DNA of 64,000 nucleotides, taken from contig VAWN01000024.1 in NCBI GenBank assembly GCA_005885555.1, positions 124,001-188,000 of the forward strand, written 5' to 3'. Under the pieces are notes generated by a model that made no database searches, was not told the origin of the DNA, and was given only the letters and a program-made list of their open reading frames with translations. This stretch comes from Actinomycetota bacterium (GTDB taxonomy: Bacteria > Actinomycetota > Actinomycetes > Mycobacteriales > Micromonosporaceae). Of the stretch, positions 47,379 through 56,352 are shown in pieces (positions within the stretch are counted from its first letter, which is position 1; each line of letters starts with the position of its first letter). The position numbers were made by a program, and so were the translations under genes.

Positions 47379-47890
47379 GCGGGGACCTCGTCGAAGTCCT
47401 TGCGCAGGTCGGCCGAGGCGAGCCGGCCGGTGTCCACCCCCGCGCGCGCGTAGTCCTGGTTCAGCGCGTCCATCGTGGTCTTGACGCCGGCGTAGAACGC
47501 GGTCTCGTTCCGGTCCGGCAGCGCCTGGATACCGTGCTGCGCCTTGGCGTAGGCGTCCCGCGCGGCGGCCAGCGCCGCGACGAAGCGCTGGGCGATGGTG
47601 GGGCCGTCGGCGACGTCGGGTACCCCCGCAGCCGCGACCTTGGCCCGCGCGTCCTCGGTGGCCTGGCGTGCCCCGTCGAGCAGGGACATCAGGCTGGCGC
47701 GGGTCTGCGCCGGGGTCTTCGCGGCCTTCATCTGTGCGGCGGCCTGGCCGTTGAGCGCGGTGATCCGGTCGCGCCACGGGGCGAGCGTCTGGCAGACGCT
47801 GGTCGTCCAGGCCCGGTGCGGTACCCCGCCGCCGCCGCAACCGGTCAACACGAGCGCGGCGAGCAGAACGGGGGCCAGCGCGCGATACAT
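47369..47890 (-). CDS. Lipoprotein, helical, function unknown
   Basis: A 173-residue protein with a type II signal: hydrophobic APVLLAALVLTGCGGGG, lipobox LTGC, cysteine near residue 18. The mature part is helical and carries two further cysteines (SVCQTLAPW and the penultimate PACA). It would be anchored to the outer face of the membrane. A GTG at 47899 is an alternative start. It is coupled to the following gene by overlapping stop and start. Confidence 0.78.
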   Translation of the reverse strand: MYRALAPVLLAALVLTGCGGGGVPHRAWTTSVCQTLAPWRDRITALNGQAAAQMKAAKTPAQTRASLMSLLDGARQATEDARAKVAAAGVPDVADGPTIAQRFVAALAAARDAYAKAQHGIQALPDRNETAFYAGVKTTMDALNQDYARAGVDTGRLASADLRKDFDEVPACA

Positions 47891-47906
47891 GCCGGTCACT
47901 GTACGG

Positions 47907-47987
47907 CTACCACCGGCGCGCGAGCAGGTAGCTGCGCCGGGACCGGAACTCGATGTCCGGCCAGGGTTCCCGGTCGGTGCGCGCCAT
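47907..47987 (-). CDS. Possible 26-residue peptide gene
   Basis: The frame from ATG at 47987 reads MARTDREPWPDIEFRSRRSY and six more residues to a TAG. Codon use matches neighbouring genes, and two in-frame GTGs lie just upstream (47990, 47996). It sits 16 bases before the lipoprotein start on the same strand. It may be a leader peptide, the conserved end of a decayed gene, or chance. Confidence 0.3.
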   Translation of the reverse strand: MARTDREPWPDIEFRSRRSYLLARRW

Positions 47988-48042
47988 CACGCGCACGACA
48001 ATGGCGGCCAGCCCCGCGGCTGCGCCACGGTGTCGGAGCTGC

Positions 48043-48078
48043 CAGTCGGCGCCGGCCCTGGCGGGCCGGCGCCGACTG
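48043..48078. terminator. Terminator hairpin after hppA
   Basis: CAGTCGGCGCCGGCC pairs perfectly with GGCCGGCGCCGACTG over 15 bases with a 6-base loop. It lies 43 bases past the hppA stop. Confidence 0.75.
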
Positions 48079-48120
48079 TCCACCCCGCACGCGGGCCGGC
48101 GCCGGCCGCGGCGTCGCGCG

Positions 48121-50511
48121 TCAACTCTGGACGCGTGCCTTCTTCGCCTCGGCGTCCTGCTGGGTCGGCGCGGTCGTGGCGGGGCCGCTGGTCACCGCCG
48201 CCGGCTCGGCCTCGTCGCCGGCCGACACCGCGATCGGCTTGCGCTTGCTGATCGCCACCGCGACCACCACGACGAGCGCGGCGACCACGGCGACCGTCAC
48301 CCGCAGCGGGGTGTTCTTGGACGTACCGGTGCTCCACAGCACCACGGCCGGCGCGATCAGCAGCGAGACGAGGTTCATCACCTTCATCAGCGGGTTGATC
48401 GCCGGGCCGGCGGTGTCCTTGAACGGGTCGCCGACGGTGTCGCCGATGATGGTGGCCTCGTGGGCCGGCGAGCCCTTGCCGCCGAAGTTACCCTCCTCGA
48501 CCAGCTTCTTCGCGTTGTCCCAGGCACCACCGGAGTTGGCCAGGAACAGCGCCATCAGCACACCGGTGCTCACCGCGCCGGCCAGGTAGGCCGCCAGGGC
48601 GCCGACGCCGAGCCCGAAGCCGACCGCGATCGGCGCCATCACCGCAAGCAGGCCCGGGGTGATCAGCTCGCGCTGGGCGTCCCGGGTGCAGATGTCGACC
48701 ACCCGGCCGTACTCCGGCCGCTGGGTGCCATCCATGATCCCGGGGAATTCCCGGAACTGCCGGCGCACCTCGAACACCACGGCACCCGCGGAGCGGGACA
48801 CCGCGTTGATCGCCAGGCCGGAGAAGAGGAACACCACGGCCGCACCGATGATCAGGCCGACCAGGCTGCGCGGGTTGGACAGGTTGAGCAGGTCACCCAG
48901 TACCGCCCCGAGCTGGCCGGCGCCGGTGCCGGCCTTGACGAGCGCCGCCCCGACGGTGTCGGTGTAGGAGCCGAACAGCGCGGTCGCCGCGAGTACCGCG
49001 GTGGCGATCGCGATGCCCTTGGTGATCGCCTTGGTGGTGTTGCCGACCGCGTCGAGGTCGGTCAGCACCCGGGCGCCGGCCTCGTCGATGTCGCCGGACA
49101 TCTCGGCGATGCCCTGCGCGTTGTCGGAGATCGGGCCGAAGGTGTCCATCGCCACGATCACGCCGACCGTGGTCAGCAGACCGGTACCGGCCAGCGCCAC
49201 CGCGAACAGCGACAGCACGATCGAGCCGCCGCCGAGCAGGAAGGCGCCGTACACCCCCGCGGCGATGACGAGCGCCGAGTACACCGCCGACTCGTACCCG
49301 ACCGAGATGCCGGACAGGATGACGGTCGCCGGCCCGGTCAACGAGGTCTTGCCGATGTCCTGTACCGGACGCCGCCCCGGTTCGGTGAAGTACCCGGTCA
49401 GCGCCTGGATGATGGCGGCCAGCACGATGCCGATGACGACCGCGACGATCGCGATCACCCGCGGGTTGCGCGTCTGGTCGGCCAGCGGCGACGCGTTGAG
49501 CTGGCCGAACGTGGCGGGCAGGTAGGCGAAGGCGGCGATCGCGACGAGTACCGCCGAGATCGCGGCGGAGATGTAGAACGCGCGGTTGATCGCGGTCAGG
49601 CCGGTGCGGTCGGACCGGCGCAGCCGGGTGATGAACACGCCGACGATCGCGGTGACCGCCCCGATGGTCGGCACGATCAGCGGGAACACCAGGCCCTGCT
49701 CGCCGAACGCGGCCTTGCCCAGGATCAGCGCGGCGACCAGCGTCACGGCGTACGACTCGAACAGGTCGGCCGCCATACCGGCGCAGTCGCCGACGTTGTC
49801 GCCCACGTTGTCGGCGATCGTCGCGGCGTTGCGCGGGTCGTCCTCCGGGATGCCCTGCTCGATCTTGCCGACCAGGTCGGCGCCGACGTCGGCGGCCTTG
49901 GTGAAGATGCCGCCGCCGACCCGCATGAACATCGCGAGCAGTGCGGCACCGAAGCCGAAGCCCTCCAGTACCGTCGGGGCGTCGCCCTTGTAGATCAGCA
50001 CGACCACGGCCGCGCCGAGCAGGCCGAGCCCGACGGTGAGGAAGCCGACCACGCCGCCGGTCCGGAAGGCGATCTGCATCGCCCGCTCGCGGCTGCCCTC
50101 GCCGGTGTTCGCGGCCGCTGCGACGCGCAGGTTCGCCCGGGTGGCCAGCGCCATGCCGGCCCCACCGATGAACGCGCTGAACACCGCACCGACCACGAAG
50201 AAGACCGACCGGCCGATCTTGACTGACGCACCGCCCTCGTTCACGGGCAGCAGGAACAGCAGCACGACCGCGATGACCACGAATACGCCGAGGGTCTTGA
50301 ACTGACGCAAAAGGTACGCGCTGGCACCCTCCTGCACCGCCCCGGCGATGTCCTGCATTTTCTGGGTACCTTTACCGGTCGCGAGTACCGTCCTGACCAG
50401 GCCGCCCGCGAAGCCCAACGCCACCAGCGCGATCGCTGCCGCGACGATGACGTAGGTGAAATGAACACCGGTAAGGGACAGCTCGCTAGCCGCGAACGAC
50501 GCCCCGGACAT
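48121..50511 (-). CDS. hppA: K+-independent proton-pumping membrane pyrophosphatase
   Basis: A 796-residue, about 16-helix H+-PPase. Pyrophosphate-site motifs are DNVGDNVGDCAGMAADLFESY near residue 240, DTFGPISDNAQGIAEM near 450 and GDTVGDPFKDTAGPAINPL near 690. At the potassium-determining position it has GNTTKAITKG, with Lys where K+-dependent enzymes have Ala, so it should be K+-independent. It uses pyrophosphate hydrolysis to pump protons. AGGAGG precedes the ATG. The C-terminal 40 residues are an additional Ala/Lys-rich tail. Confidence 0.95.
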   Translation of the reverse strand: MSGASFAASELSLTGVHFTYVIVAAAIALVALGFAGGLVRTVLATGKGTQKMQDIAGAVQEGASAYLLRQFKTLGVFVVIAVVLLFLLPVNEGGASVKIGRSVFFVVGAVFSAFIGGAGMALATRANLRVAAAANTGEGSRERAMQIAFRTGGVVGFLTVGLGLLGAAVVVLIYKGDAPTVLEGFGFGAALLAMFMRVGGGIFTKAADVGADLVGKIEQGIPEDDPRNAATIADNVGDNVGDCAGMAADLFESYAVTLVAALILGKAAFGEQGLVFPLIVPTIGAVTAIVGVFITRLRRSDRTGLTAINRAFYISAAISAVLVAIAAFAYLPATFGQLNASPLADQTRNPRVIAIVAVVIGIVLAAIIQALTGYFTEPGRRPVQDIGKTSLTGPATVILSGISVGYESAVYSALVIAAGVYGAFLLGGGSIVLSLFAVALAGTGLLTTVGVIVAMDTFGPISDNAQGIAEMSGDIDEAGARVLTDLDAVGNTTKAITKGIAIATAVLAATALFGSYTDTVGAALVKAGTGAGQLGAVLGDLLNLSNPRSLVGLIIGAAVVFLFSGLAINAVSRSAGAVVFEVRRQFREFPGIMDGTQRPEYGRVVDICTRDAQRELITPGLLAVMAPIAVGFGLGVGALAAYLAGAVSTGVLMALFLANSGGAWDNAKKLVEEGNFGGKGSPAHEATIIGDTVGDPFKDTAGPAINPLMKVMNLVSLLIAPAVVLWSTGTSKNTPLRVTVAVVAALVVVVAVAISKRKPIAVSAGDEAEPAAVTSGPATTAPTQQDAEAKKARVQS

Positions 50512-50699
50512 CTATGTCCTCCTGTACTGATCCACCGCCGTCGCCCATCGAATCGGCGAGGCGAACTCCCTGCGAGGAGTAGCCGCGCCCCGGCTCGGCA
50601 AACCCCGGGCAAGGGCGTAGTAGATAACCCGGGTACTCTAGCCGGCCCCTGATCGGGCGTTCACACCGCGTACCCGGTGAGCGGCTCAGCTTCCCTGCC

Positions 50700-51212
50700 C
50701 TACCGCTGCCCGCTCATCCGCATGGCGGCGCCGCCGTTGCGCCCGTGCTTGGTCGGCCAGGACATCAGCACCTCGGTACCGGGTCCCGCCTCGACCGGGC
50801 GCACCGACAGGTCGTCGACGATGCCGATCAACAACGCCAGGCGCATCCCGACCGCTACCGCCTCTTCTCCCGACGGGTCACCGACCGGCAGTTGGACGGT
50901 CGGATCGTCGAGCAGTGCCACCGGGTCGGGCGGATCCGGCAGTACCGGCCCGAGCCCGGCGTCGATCGGTGCCCGGTCGGTCACCCGTACCGTGAACCGG
51001 TCGCCGTCCACGAGCGCCACCTCGACCAGGTCGGGGATGTTGTGCTCGCGGTGCAGGGCAACCGCCCGGGAGCACGCCTCCCCGATCGCCAACCTGATCT
51101 CGTCGAACAGTTCGGTGGCCACACCGGCCCGCCTGGCCACGGCGACGCCGACCAGCCGGGCGGTCCTTACGTGTGCCGCGGCGGGAGAGAACGACAGCCG
51201 TACCGTCGGCAT
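50700..51212 (-). CDS. RsbW-like anti-sigma factor / serine kinase
   Basis: A 170-residue GHKL-fold protein. The N-box region reads FDEIRLAIGEACSRAVALHRE, where Asn is replaced as in many actinobacterial members, and a GMRLALLIGIVDDLSV helix closes the ATP lid. Such proteins bind a sigma factor and phosphorylate their antagonist, here BldG, encoded 8 bases upstream. The ATG at 51212 has GAGG at 6 bases. This is the partner of the bldG gene in other actinomycetes. Confidence 0.85.
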   Translation of the reverse strand: MPTVRLSFSPAAAHVRTARLVGVAVARRAGVATELFDEIRLAIGEACSRAVALHREHNIPDLVEVALVDGDRFTVRVTDRAPIDAGLGPVLPDPPDPVALLDDPTVQLPVGDPSGEEAVAVGMRLALLIGIVDDLSVRPVEAGPGTEVLMSWPTKHGRNGGAAMRMSGQR

Positions 51213-51220
51213 CCGCAACC

Positions 51221-51595
51221 TCAGCCAGCCGTGGCCGCGGGCGCACCGGAGGCACCCTCACCGCCGGCCGTGGCAGCCTCGACCGTCCCGTACAGGGTGA
51301 ACACCCGGTCCAGGCCGGTGATCCGGAAGATCTTCAGCAGGCGCTCCTGCGCGCACACCAGGCTCAGCTCGCCGTCCACCCCGCGCAGCCGTTTGAGGGC
51401 GCCCACCAGAACGCCCAGACCCGTGGAATCCAGGAACTCCACCCGACCGAGGTCCACCACGACCTGCCGATCCCCGCCCTCGACCAGCGCTATCAGATGC
51501 TCGCGCAGTTGCGGCGCGGTGTACACGTCGATCTCCCCACCGACCTCGAGCACCTTGTGGCCAGCCACGGTTCGGGTCGACAGCGACAGTTCCAT
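51221..51595 (-). CDS. bldG: Anti-sigma factor antagonist BldG
   Basis: A 124-residue STAS-domain protein. It has [36 protein letters not shown], and [19 protein letters not shown], whose Ser in DSTG is the phosphorylation site. In Streptomyces BldG controls differentiation by partner switching. GGAGGAGG lies 5 bases before the ATG. The C-terminus is a short Ala/Gly extension. The kinase gene follows at once. Confidence 0.93.
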   Translation of the reverse strand: MELSLSTRTVAGHKVLEVGGEIDVYTAPQLREHLIALVEGGDRQVVVDLGRVEFLDSTGLGVLVGALKRLRGVDGELSLVCAQERLLKIFRITGLDRVFTLYGTVEAATAGGEGASGAPAATAG

Positions 51596-51834
51596 GCGGA
51601 CCTCCTCCTCAGGCATCTAACCATCGCACGGACGGGAGAGTGGGGCACACCTTCGGTACGGCTGCCGGCCGGACATCGGGCTCGCCGAGGGCGGCCGGCG
51701 CGGCCTCGGCCGGACCGCCGCCGGCGGGAGCCGGTACCGGCCGCCCGCCGGAGCCGGTAGCCGCCGTCCGCGGCGGCGTCCGCGGCGGCCGCCGGGTTGC
51801 CCGGCCCGGGGCAGCCGCCACCGGAGCGGTCCGC
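51596..51834. other. Intergenic, Pro/Ala-type G+C-rich tract, no gene seen
   Basis: Beyond the bldG ribosome-binding site at 51601-51608 the sequence is low-complexity (repeated CCGGCC, GCGGCGGC). The best minus-strand frame is a Pro/Arg/Ala string without family resemblance. In Streptomyces and Mycobacterium a large helicase gene commonly lies near this junction of bldG and tad; none is present here. Confidence 0.5.
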
Positions 51835-52155
51835 TCAGCCCGGCACCGGGCCGGCGCGTGCCGCTGCCCGCGCCGGTCCGACTCCGGCGGTCACCACCAG
51901 GTCGAGCCCCTCCAGCCGGCAGTCGAGCAGCCGGGCACCGTTGGCGCTGACGATCTCGCCGGCCCGCGCGCAGGCGGTACCCGTGCCCGCGATCGCGTAC
52001 CGGGCACCGGCCAGCGCACCGAGATCAGCCGCTGCCTGGGCGCGGTGCCGGTCGGTGCGCGCGACACCGACGAGCGCCGCCGCGGTACCGACGGACACGA
52101 CCACGAACCCGACAGCGAGCAGCCAGATGGAAGCCGAGCCACGATCCGGACTCAT
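51835..52155 (-). CDS. TadE/G-like pilus assembly protein (Rv3654c type)
   Basis: A 106-residue protein with GSASIWLLAVGFVVVSVGTAAALVG as N-terminal membrane helix, followed by HRAQAAADLGALAGARY, the conserved post-helix segment of this family. It corresponds to the last gene of the actinobacterial tad cluster. The mature part carries two cysteines (ACARAG and LDCRLEG). The ATG overlaps the tadE stop (ATGA). Likely a minor pilin. Confidence 0.8.
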   Translation of the reverse strand: MSPDRGSASIWLLAVGFVVVSVGTAAALVGVARTDRHRAQAAADLGALAGARYAIAGTGTACARAGEIVSANGARLLDCRLEGLDLVVTAGVGPARAAARAGPVPG

Positions 52156-52496
52156 GGCGGCCCGCCCGACGGTTCCAGGTCGGCGACCGCGCTGCCGGAC
52201 ACCGTCACGCTGGGCAGATGCGGCCCGAGCGGGTGCACGGTCACCCGTACCGTCGCGGTCGCCCGGTCGCCGTCCAGCCGCACCGCCACCGTCGCGCCCG
52301 TCGGCGCGCGGTGCTGACCGACCCCGGTACCGTCGCCACCTCGGGCGGTGGCCAGCACCGCATCGCGGGCCGCGTCCACGCACTGCATCCGGGCCAGTAC
52401 CGCATTTACCGCGCCCAACGCGAACAGCAGCAGGAACACCAGCGCCGGCAGGCCCACGGCGAGTTCGGCCGTGGTCGAACCGCGGTCACGGCTCAA
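52152..52496 (-). CDS. tadE: TadE family minor pilin
   Basis: A 114-residue protein with GSTTAELAVGLPALVFLLLFALGAVNAVL, the TadE type IV prepilin-like N-terminus with Glu after a Thr/Ala pair. The external part is beta-rich. It starts with TTG, which overlaps the stop of the pilin gene (ATTGA), an unusual start but the only one in frame. It is the seventh-to-last step of a tightly coupled operon. Confidence 0.82.
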   Translation of the reverse strand: MSRDRGSTTAELAVGLPALVFLLLFALGAVNAVLARMQCVDAARDAVLATARGGDGTGVGQHRAPTGATVAVRLDGDRATATVRVTVHPLGPHLPSVTVSGSAVADLEPSGGPP

Positions 52497-52660
52497 TTGA
52501 GTGCCCGGTCGATCAGATGGCCCAGTGCGGCCTGGACATGTGCCGAGGTCAGCACCTTGAGTAGCACCGCGGCGAAGCCGACCGCGGCGAGCGTGCCGAC
52601 CGCGTACTCGGCCGTGCTCATCCCGGCATCGCCGCGCAGGCGGCGCAGTACTCGTCTCAT
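52493..52660 (-). CDS. DUF4244 / Flp-like major pilin
   Basis: A 55-residue protein: an Arg-rich leader (MRRVLRRLRGDAG), then MSTAEYAVGTLAAVGFAAVLL, the Flp pilin signature in which G/M is the likely prepilin cleavage region and Glu the conserved +5-type residue, and a short helix ending DRALN. It is the main pilin candidate of the Tad apparatus. GGGAG lies 5 bases before the ATG. A prepilin peptidase gene is not in the window. Confidence 0.82.
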   Translation of the reverse strand: MRRVLRRLRGDAGMSTAEYAVGTLAAVGFAAVLLKVLTSAHVQAALGHLIDRALN

Positions 52661-52676
52661 GAGAACTCCCAGCGAC

Positions 52677-53270
52677 TCAATGGAGGACGTCGCCGAGTAC
52701 GGCGACGATCACCGGCAGCACGCCGGCGACGATGAAGGCGGGCAGGAAACACAGGCCCAGCGGCAGCACGAGAAACACGCCGGCCCGCTGCGCGGCGGCC
52801 TCCGCTGCGGCGAGGCGGGCGGCACGGAGGTCGTCGGCGACCCGGCCGAACGCCCCGGCGAGCGCGGCACCCGAGTCGGCGCTGCGGGCGACCGCCGCGG
52901 CCAGCCGGGTACCCGCTGGCAGGTCCTGTACCGGTCGCCAGGCCGGTACCGGTGCCAGCCCCAGGCTCAACGACCCCGCGACGCGTCCCAGCCGGGTGCC
53001 GACCGGCCCACCCAGCGCCTCGGCGACCTCCCGAACCGCGCGGTCGGTCGGCAGCCCGGCACGCAGGGCGGCGGCGAGCAGGTCAGCCGCGTACGGCAGG
53101 TCCAGCGCCGCCGCCTCCCGTTCGCGGCGCTGCTCGGCGGGTTCCAGCCGGCCGAGGTACCGGTCGAGGAGCACCACGGTCACCAACCCCGCGACCGGGC
53201 CGGGCCAGCCGCCGACGAGCACCGCGACCGCGAACCCGCCGACGGCTGCCACGAAGCGCCGGCGCCTCAT
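52677..53270 (-). CDS. tadC: TadC-like type II secretion F family protein
   Basis: A 197-residue GspF-like inner-membrane platform protein with helices at residues 8-36 and 165-195 around a soluble F domain (LDLPYAADLLAAALRAGLP and RSADSGAALAGAFGRVADDL). With TadB it anchors the pilus ATPase. Its ATG overlaps the tadB stop (ATGA). Confidence 0.85.
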   Translation of the reverse strand: MRRRRFVAAVGGFAVAVLVGGWPGPVAGLVTVVLLDRYLGRLEPAEQRREREAAALDLPYAADLLAAALRAGLPTDRAVREVAEALGGPVGTRLGRVAGSLSLGLAPVPAWRPVQDLPAGTRLAAAVARSADSGAALAGAFGRVADDLRAARLAAAEAAAQRAGVFLVLPLGLCFLPAFIVAGVLPVIVAVLGDVLH

Positions 53271-53989
53271 CGCGGGGTACCGCCGACCCGGCTCAGCCGG
53301 CCCGTCCAACCCAGGCCGGCGAGCTGGAGCAGTACCGCGACGGCGACGCAACCCGCACCGGGCCGGGTGTGCAGAAGCACGTGTACCGGGTCGGCGCCCA
53401 TCCCGTACCCGACCCCGATGCCGGCCAGCGGCAGAGCAGCGAGCAGTGCGGCCGTGGCGCGGGTACCGGCGGCGTGCGCGGCCGCGGTCAGCCGTACCCG
53501 CTCCAGCCCGCGCAGGTCGACCTCCAGCCGGTCGAGCAGGTCCGCCAGCGGCGCACCCGTCCGGTCGGCCACGTGTGCGGCGGCGGCGACCCGGTCGCGG
53601 ACGAGCGGTACCGCGTCGATCAGCGTCGCGACCGCCGACCGGGCCACCTGAGGCGGCAGGCCGGCGCGCAGGTCGGCGGCGAGCGCGGCGAGGGCGTCGA
53701 GCGCCCGGTCGCGGGCCCGCAGCCTGGCCCGAGCTTCCCGGTGCCGCTGCCAGAACCCGGCTGTGACCGCGGCGTACACCGCCGCGGCCACGCCGGCGAC
53801 CGGCCCGGCGAGGAGTCCGGCGACGATCCCGGCGGCGGCGGCCACGACTGCGACCATGAGCCGGGGCCGGCGGAGCACGACCGCGGACCGCGGTCGCCGC
53901 CCGACCGGCCGTAGGCCACGAAGCCGCCGGCGCGTGCGCAACCTGTTCGGGGCCGGCCGGAGCCGGCGTAGCCAGCGGATGCCGCTCAC
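53267..53989 (-). CDS. tadB: TadB-like type II secretion F family protein
   Basis: A 240-residue platform protein. After an Arg-rich start come a helix pair (VAVVAAAAGIVAGLLAGPVAGVAAAVY) and the F domain with ALDALAALAADLRAGLPPQVA and DRTGAPLADLLDRLEVDL, then two C-terminal helices. The GTG overlaps the tadA stop (GTGA). It acts with TadC as the membrane base of the pilus machine. Confidence 0.85.
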   Translation of the reverse strand: MSGIRWLRRLRPAPNRLRTRRRLRGLRPVGRRPRSAVVLRRPRLMVAVVAAAAGIVAGLLAGPVAGVAAAVYAAVTAGFWQRHREARARLRARDRALDALAALAADLRAGLPPQVARSAVATLIDAVPLVRDRVAAAAHVADRTGAPLADLLDRLEVDLRGLERVRLTAAAHAAGTRATAALLAALPLAGIGVGYGMGADPVHVLLHTRPGAGCVAVAVLLQLAGLGWTGRLSRVGGTPR

Positions 53990-55044
53990 GGCCGGCCACC
54001 CAACCCGGGCGGTACCGGTATCCCCCGGCGGTGGACCAGTGCGGCGAGCGCAGCCGCCGCGGGGCCGGCCCCGTCGGCGTGGTGCCAGGCCGGTACCGCG
54101 ACGACCAGCCCTCGCCGGCTGTCCGGCAGCAGCAGGCAGACCTGCTCGACCACGCGTCCCCGCTGCGCTGTCCGGCACAGGTGCACAACGACCTGGAGCG
54201 CGGCGGCGAGCTGCGCGTGCAGCGCCGCGCGGGGTACCCCACCGAGCAGCCCGAGCGCTTCGAGCCGGGCGGGCACGTCGCCGGGGTTGTTGGCGTGCAG
54301 GGTACCGGCGCCGCCCTCGTGCCCGGTGTTCAGCGCGCCGAGCAGGTCGACGACCTCGGTACCGCGGCATTCGCCGATCACCAGCCGGTCCGGTCGCATC
54401 CGCAGCGCCTGCCGTACCAGCGACCGCAGCCCGACCTCGCCTGCACCCTCCACATTGGACGTCCGCGCCTGCAGGGCGACCACGTGCGGATGCGCCGGAC
54501 GCAGCTCGGCGGCGTCTTCCACCAGCACGATCCGTTCGTCGCGAGGTACCAGCCCGAGCAGCGTCGCCAGTACCGTCGTCTTGCCCGCCCCGGTGCCGCC
54601 GGTCACCAGGTAGGCGAGCCGGGCGGCGACGATCGCATCGAGGATCTCCGCACCGGCGGCGGACACCGTGCCGCCGGCCACCAGCTCGCCGAGCGCGAAG
54701 GCGCGCTGCCGGAAGGTGCGCAGCGACAGGTACGGGCCGTCGACCGCGATCGGCGGCAGCACCGCATGCAGCCGGGTACCGTCGGGCAGCCGCGCGTCGG
54801 CGAACGGACAGCCCTCGTCCAGCCGCCGCCCCGCGGCCGCGACCAGGCGCTGGGCGAGCCGGCGGACGTCTTCGGGCGTGCCGACCGGTACCGCGGCGCG
54901 CACCAGGCCGGCGCCCCGGTCCACCCACACGTGCCGGCCGTTGACCAGCACGTCGGTCACGGCCGGATCGGCGAGCAACGGCGTCAGCGGCCCGGCCGCC
55001 GGAAACTCGTCCCGGATCCGTTCGGCGAGCGGCAGGACGCTCAT
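53986..55044 (-). CDS. tadA: TadA/CpaF family pilus assembly ATPase
   Basis: A 352-residue secretion ATPase. It has DPAVTDVLVNGRHVWVDRG near the start, Walker A VTGGTGAGKTTVLATLLG near residue 150, an Asp box RIVLVEDAAELRP near 175 and the Walker B/His region MRPDRLVIGECRGTEVVDLL near 215. It powers Tad pilus assembly at the cytoplasmic face. The ATG overlaps the ssd stop (ATGA). Confidence 0.92.
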   Translation of the reverse strand: MSVLPLAERIRDEFPAAGPLTPLLADPAVTDVLVNGRHVWVDRGAGLVRAAVPVGTPEDVRRLAQRLVAAAGRRLDEGCPFADARLPDGTRLHAVLPPIAVDGPYLSLRTFRQRAFALGELVAGGTVSAAGAEILDAIVAARLAYLVTGGTGAGKTTVLATLLGLVPRDERIVLVEDAAELRPAHPHVVALQARTSNVEGAGEVGLRSLVRQALRMRPDRLVIGECRGTEVVDLLGALNTGHEGGAGTLHANNPGDVPARLEALGLLGGVPRAALHAQLAAALQVVVHLCRTAQRGRVVEQVCLLLPDSRRGLVVAVPAWHHADGAGPAAAALAALVHRRGIPVPPGLGGRP

Positions 55045-56144
55045 GCCAGACTCCGCGACGCCGCCGCACCCAACTCGTCGAGGATCCGCTGGCACAACGC
55101 CGCGAGCGGACCCGCGCCGTCGCGGGCGGGTGGCTCACCGCGCTCCAGCCCGGCGGCCAGCCGAGGCTCGGCGCGCAGCGTTCCGGCCAGCGGTATGCCG
55201 ATCGCCTGTGCCACGTCCTTCGCGCGCAGGCCGCCCGGCGCCGGTCCGCGCACCACGGCCGCGAGCGACGGGCAGTGCGGTCCGGCCACGGTGGCGACCC
55301 GGGCCGCGGCGGCGCAGGCCCGCAACTCGGCCGGCACGACGAGGTACCCACGGTCGGCGGTACCCAGTGCGAGCAGCGACGCGTCGTCCAGCCGGCGCGG
55401 CAGGTCCACGATCACCAGATCCCGTCCCCGCCGGCCGGCGTCCAGGGCGGTGGCCATGGCCTCGGCCGGTACCTCGACCACCTCGCCGCGGTCCCAGGAA
55501 AGGACGACGAGTTCCCCGCGTTGCGGCAGCGCGTCGACGAGTGCGGGCGGGCTCACCCGGCCGCTGGCCGCCGACAGCGCCGGCCAGCGCAGTCCGTCCA
55601 GCGTTTCCCAGCCCAGTACCAGGTCCACCCCGCCGCCCAGCGGATCGGCGTCGATGAGCAGCGTGCGCCACCCGGCCCGCGCCGCGGTCACCGCGAGACC
55701 GGTGGCGAACACGCTCGCACCCGCGCCGCCGCGGCCGCCCAGGACGGCCACCACCTGCCCGGCCGGCGCACCGTCGGAGAGCTTGCGCAGCCGGGTGGCG
55801 AGCCAGCTCTCGCCGGCCGGCAGCGCCACCACGTGCTCGACGCCGAGTTGGTCGGCCTCCGGCCAGTCCGGTGGCCCGGTGCCCGCGTGCCGGCCGACGA
55901 GTACCAGCGCCGGCCGGCGGCCCAGCCGTGCCCGCAGACACGCGGCCGCCGCGTCGATCCCGACCAGTACCAGCGGCGCCCGCCCGTACCACGGCCGTGC
56001 AGCCGCGGGATCGGGCGCGACGTCGATGAGCACGCCCACGTCGGCGGCGACCCGTACCAGGTCGTCGAGCAGTTCCGGGTCGGCGGTCACCACGAGCGGA
56101 TGGCGGGCGGGCTCGGACGTGCCGAGCTGGACGGTACGGGCCAC
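55041..56144 (-). CDS. ssd: CpaE-like ParA-fold protein (septum site-determining type, Ssd)
   Basis: A 367-residue MinD/ParA-superfamily protein with an N-terminal receiver-like region (LVVTADPELLDDLVRVAADV) and an ATPase core. The deviant Walker A reads VAVLGGRGGAGASVFATGLA: it lacks the signature lysines, as in the actinobacterial Ssd group. LLIDADPLGGGVDLVLGWE and RDLVIVDLPRRLD follow. It probably localises the pilus machine or affects septum placement. The GTG at 56144 has GGAG at a good distance. First gene of the tad operon. Confidence 0.85.
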   Translation of the reverse strand: MARTVQLGTSEPARHPLVVTADPELLDDLVRVAADVGVLIDVAPDPAAARPWYGRAPLVLVGIDAAAACLRARLGRRPALVLVGRHAGTGPPDWPEADQLGVEHVVALPAGESWLATRLRKLSDGAPAGQVVAVLGGRGGAGASVFATGLAVTAARAGWRTLLIDADPLGGGVDLVLGWETLDGLRWPALSAASGRVSPPALVDALPQRGELVVLSWDRGEVVEVPAEAMATALDAGRRGRDLVIVDLPRRLDDASLLALGTADRGYLVVPAELRACAAAARVATVAGPHCPSLAAVVRGPAPGGLRAKDVAQAIGIPLAGTLRAEPRLAAGLERGEPPARDGAGPLAALCQRILDELGAAASRSLA

Positions 56145-56352
56145 GGCGGTCTCCGGTTCGGACGGGTGAAGGGCGGCTGGCGAAGGTCGGGTGGAACCTG
56201 ACCCGGACACCCTGGACCGCCGGGCCGCGCCGCCGCAGGCTCAACTGCCCGATCTGTGGATGGCGAGGGTGCCTGTGCACGACGGGTACCGGTACCGAGT
56301 TGATCTGCTATGTAGGGACACACCGCCCCGGCGGGCGAACCGCCCGCTCGAA

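Noticed and set aside
51609-51821. 70-codon minus-strand frame upstream of bldG
   Set aside because: It is a Pro/Arg/Ala string that overlaps the bldG ribosome-binding site and has no family resemblance.
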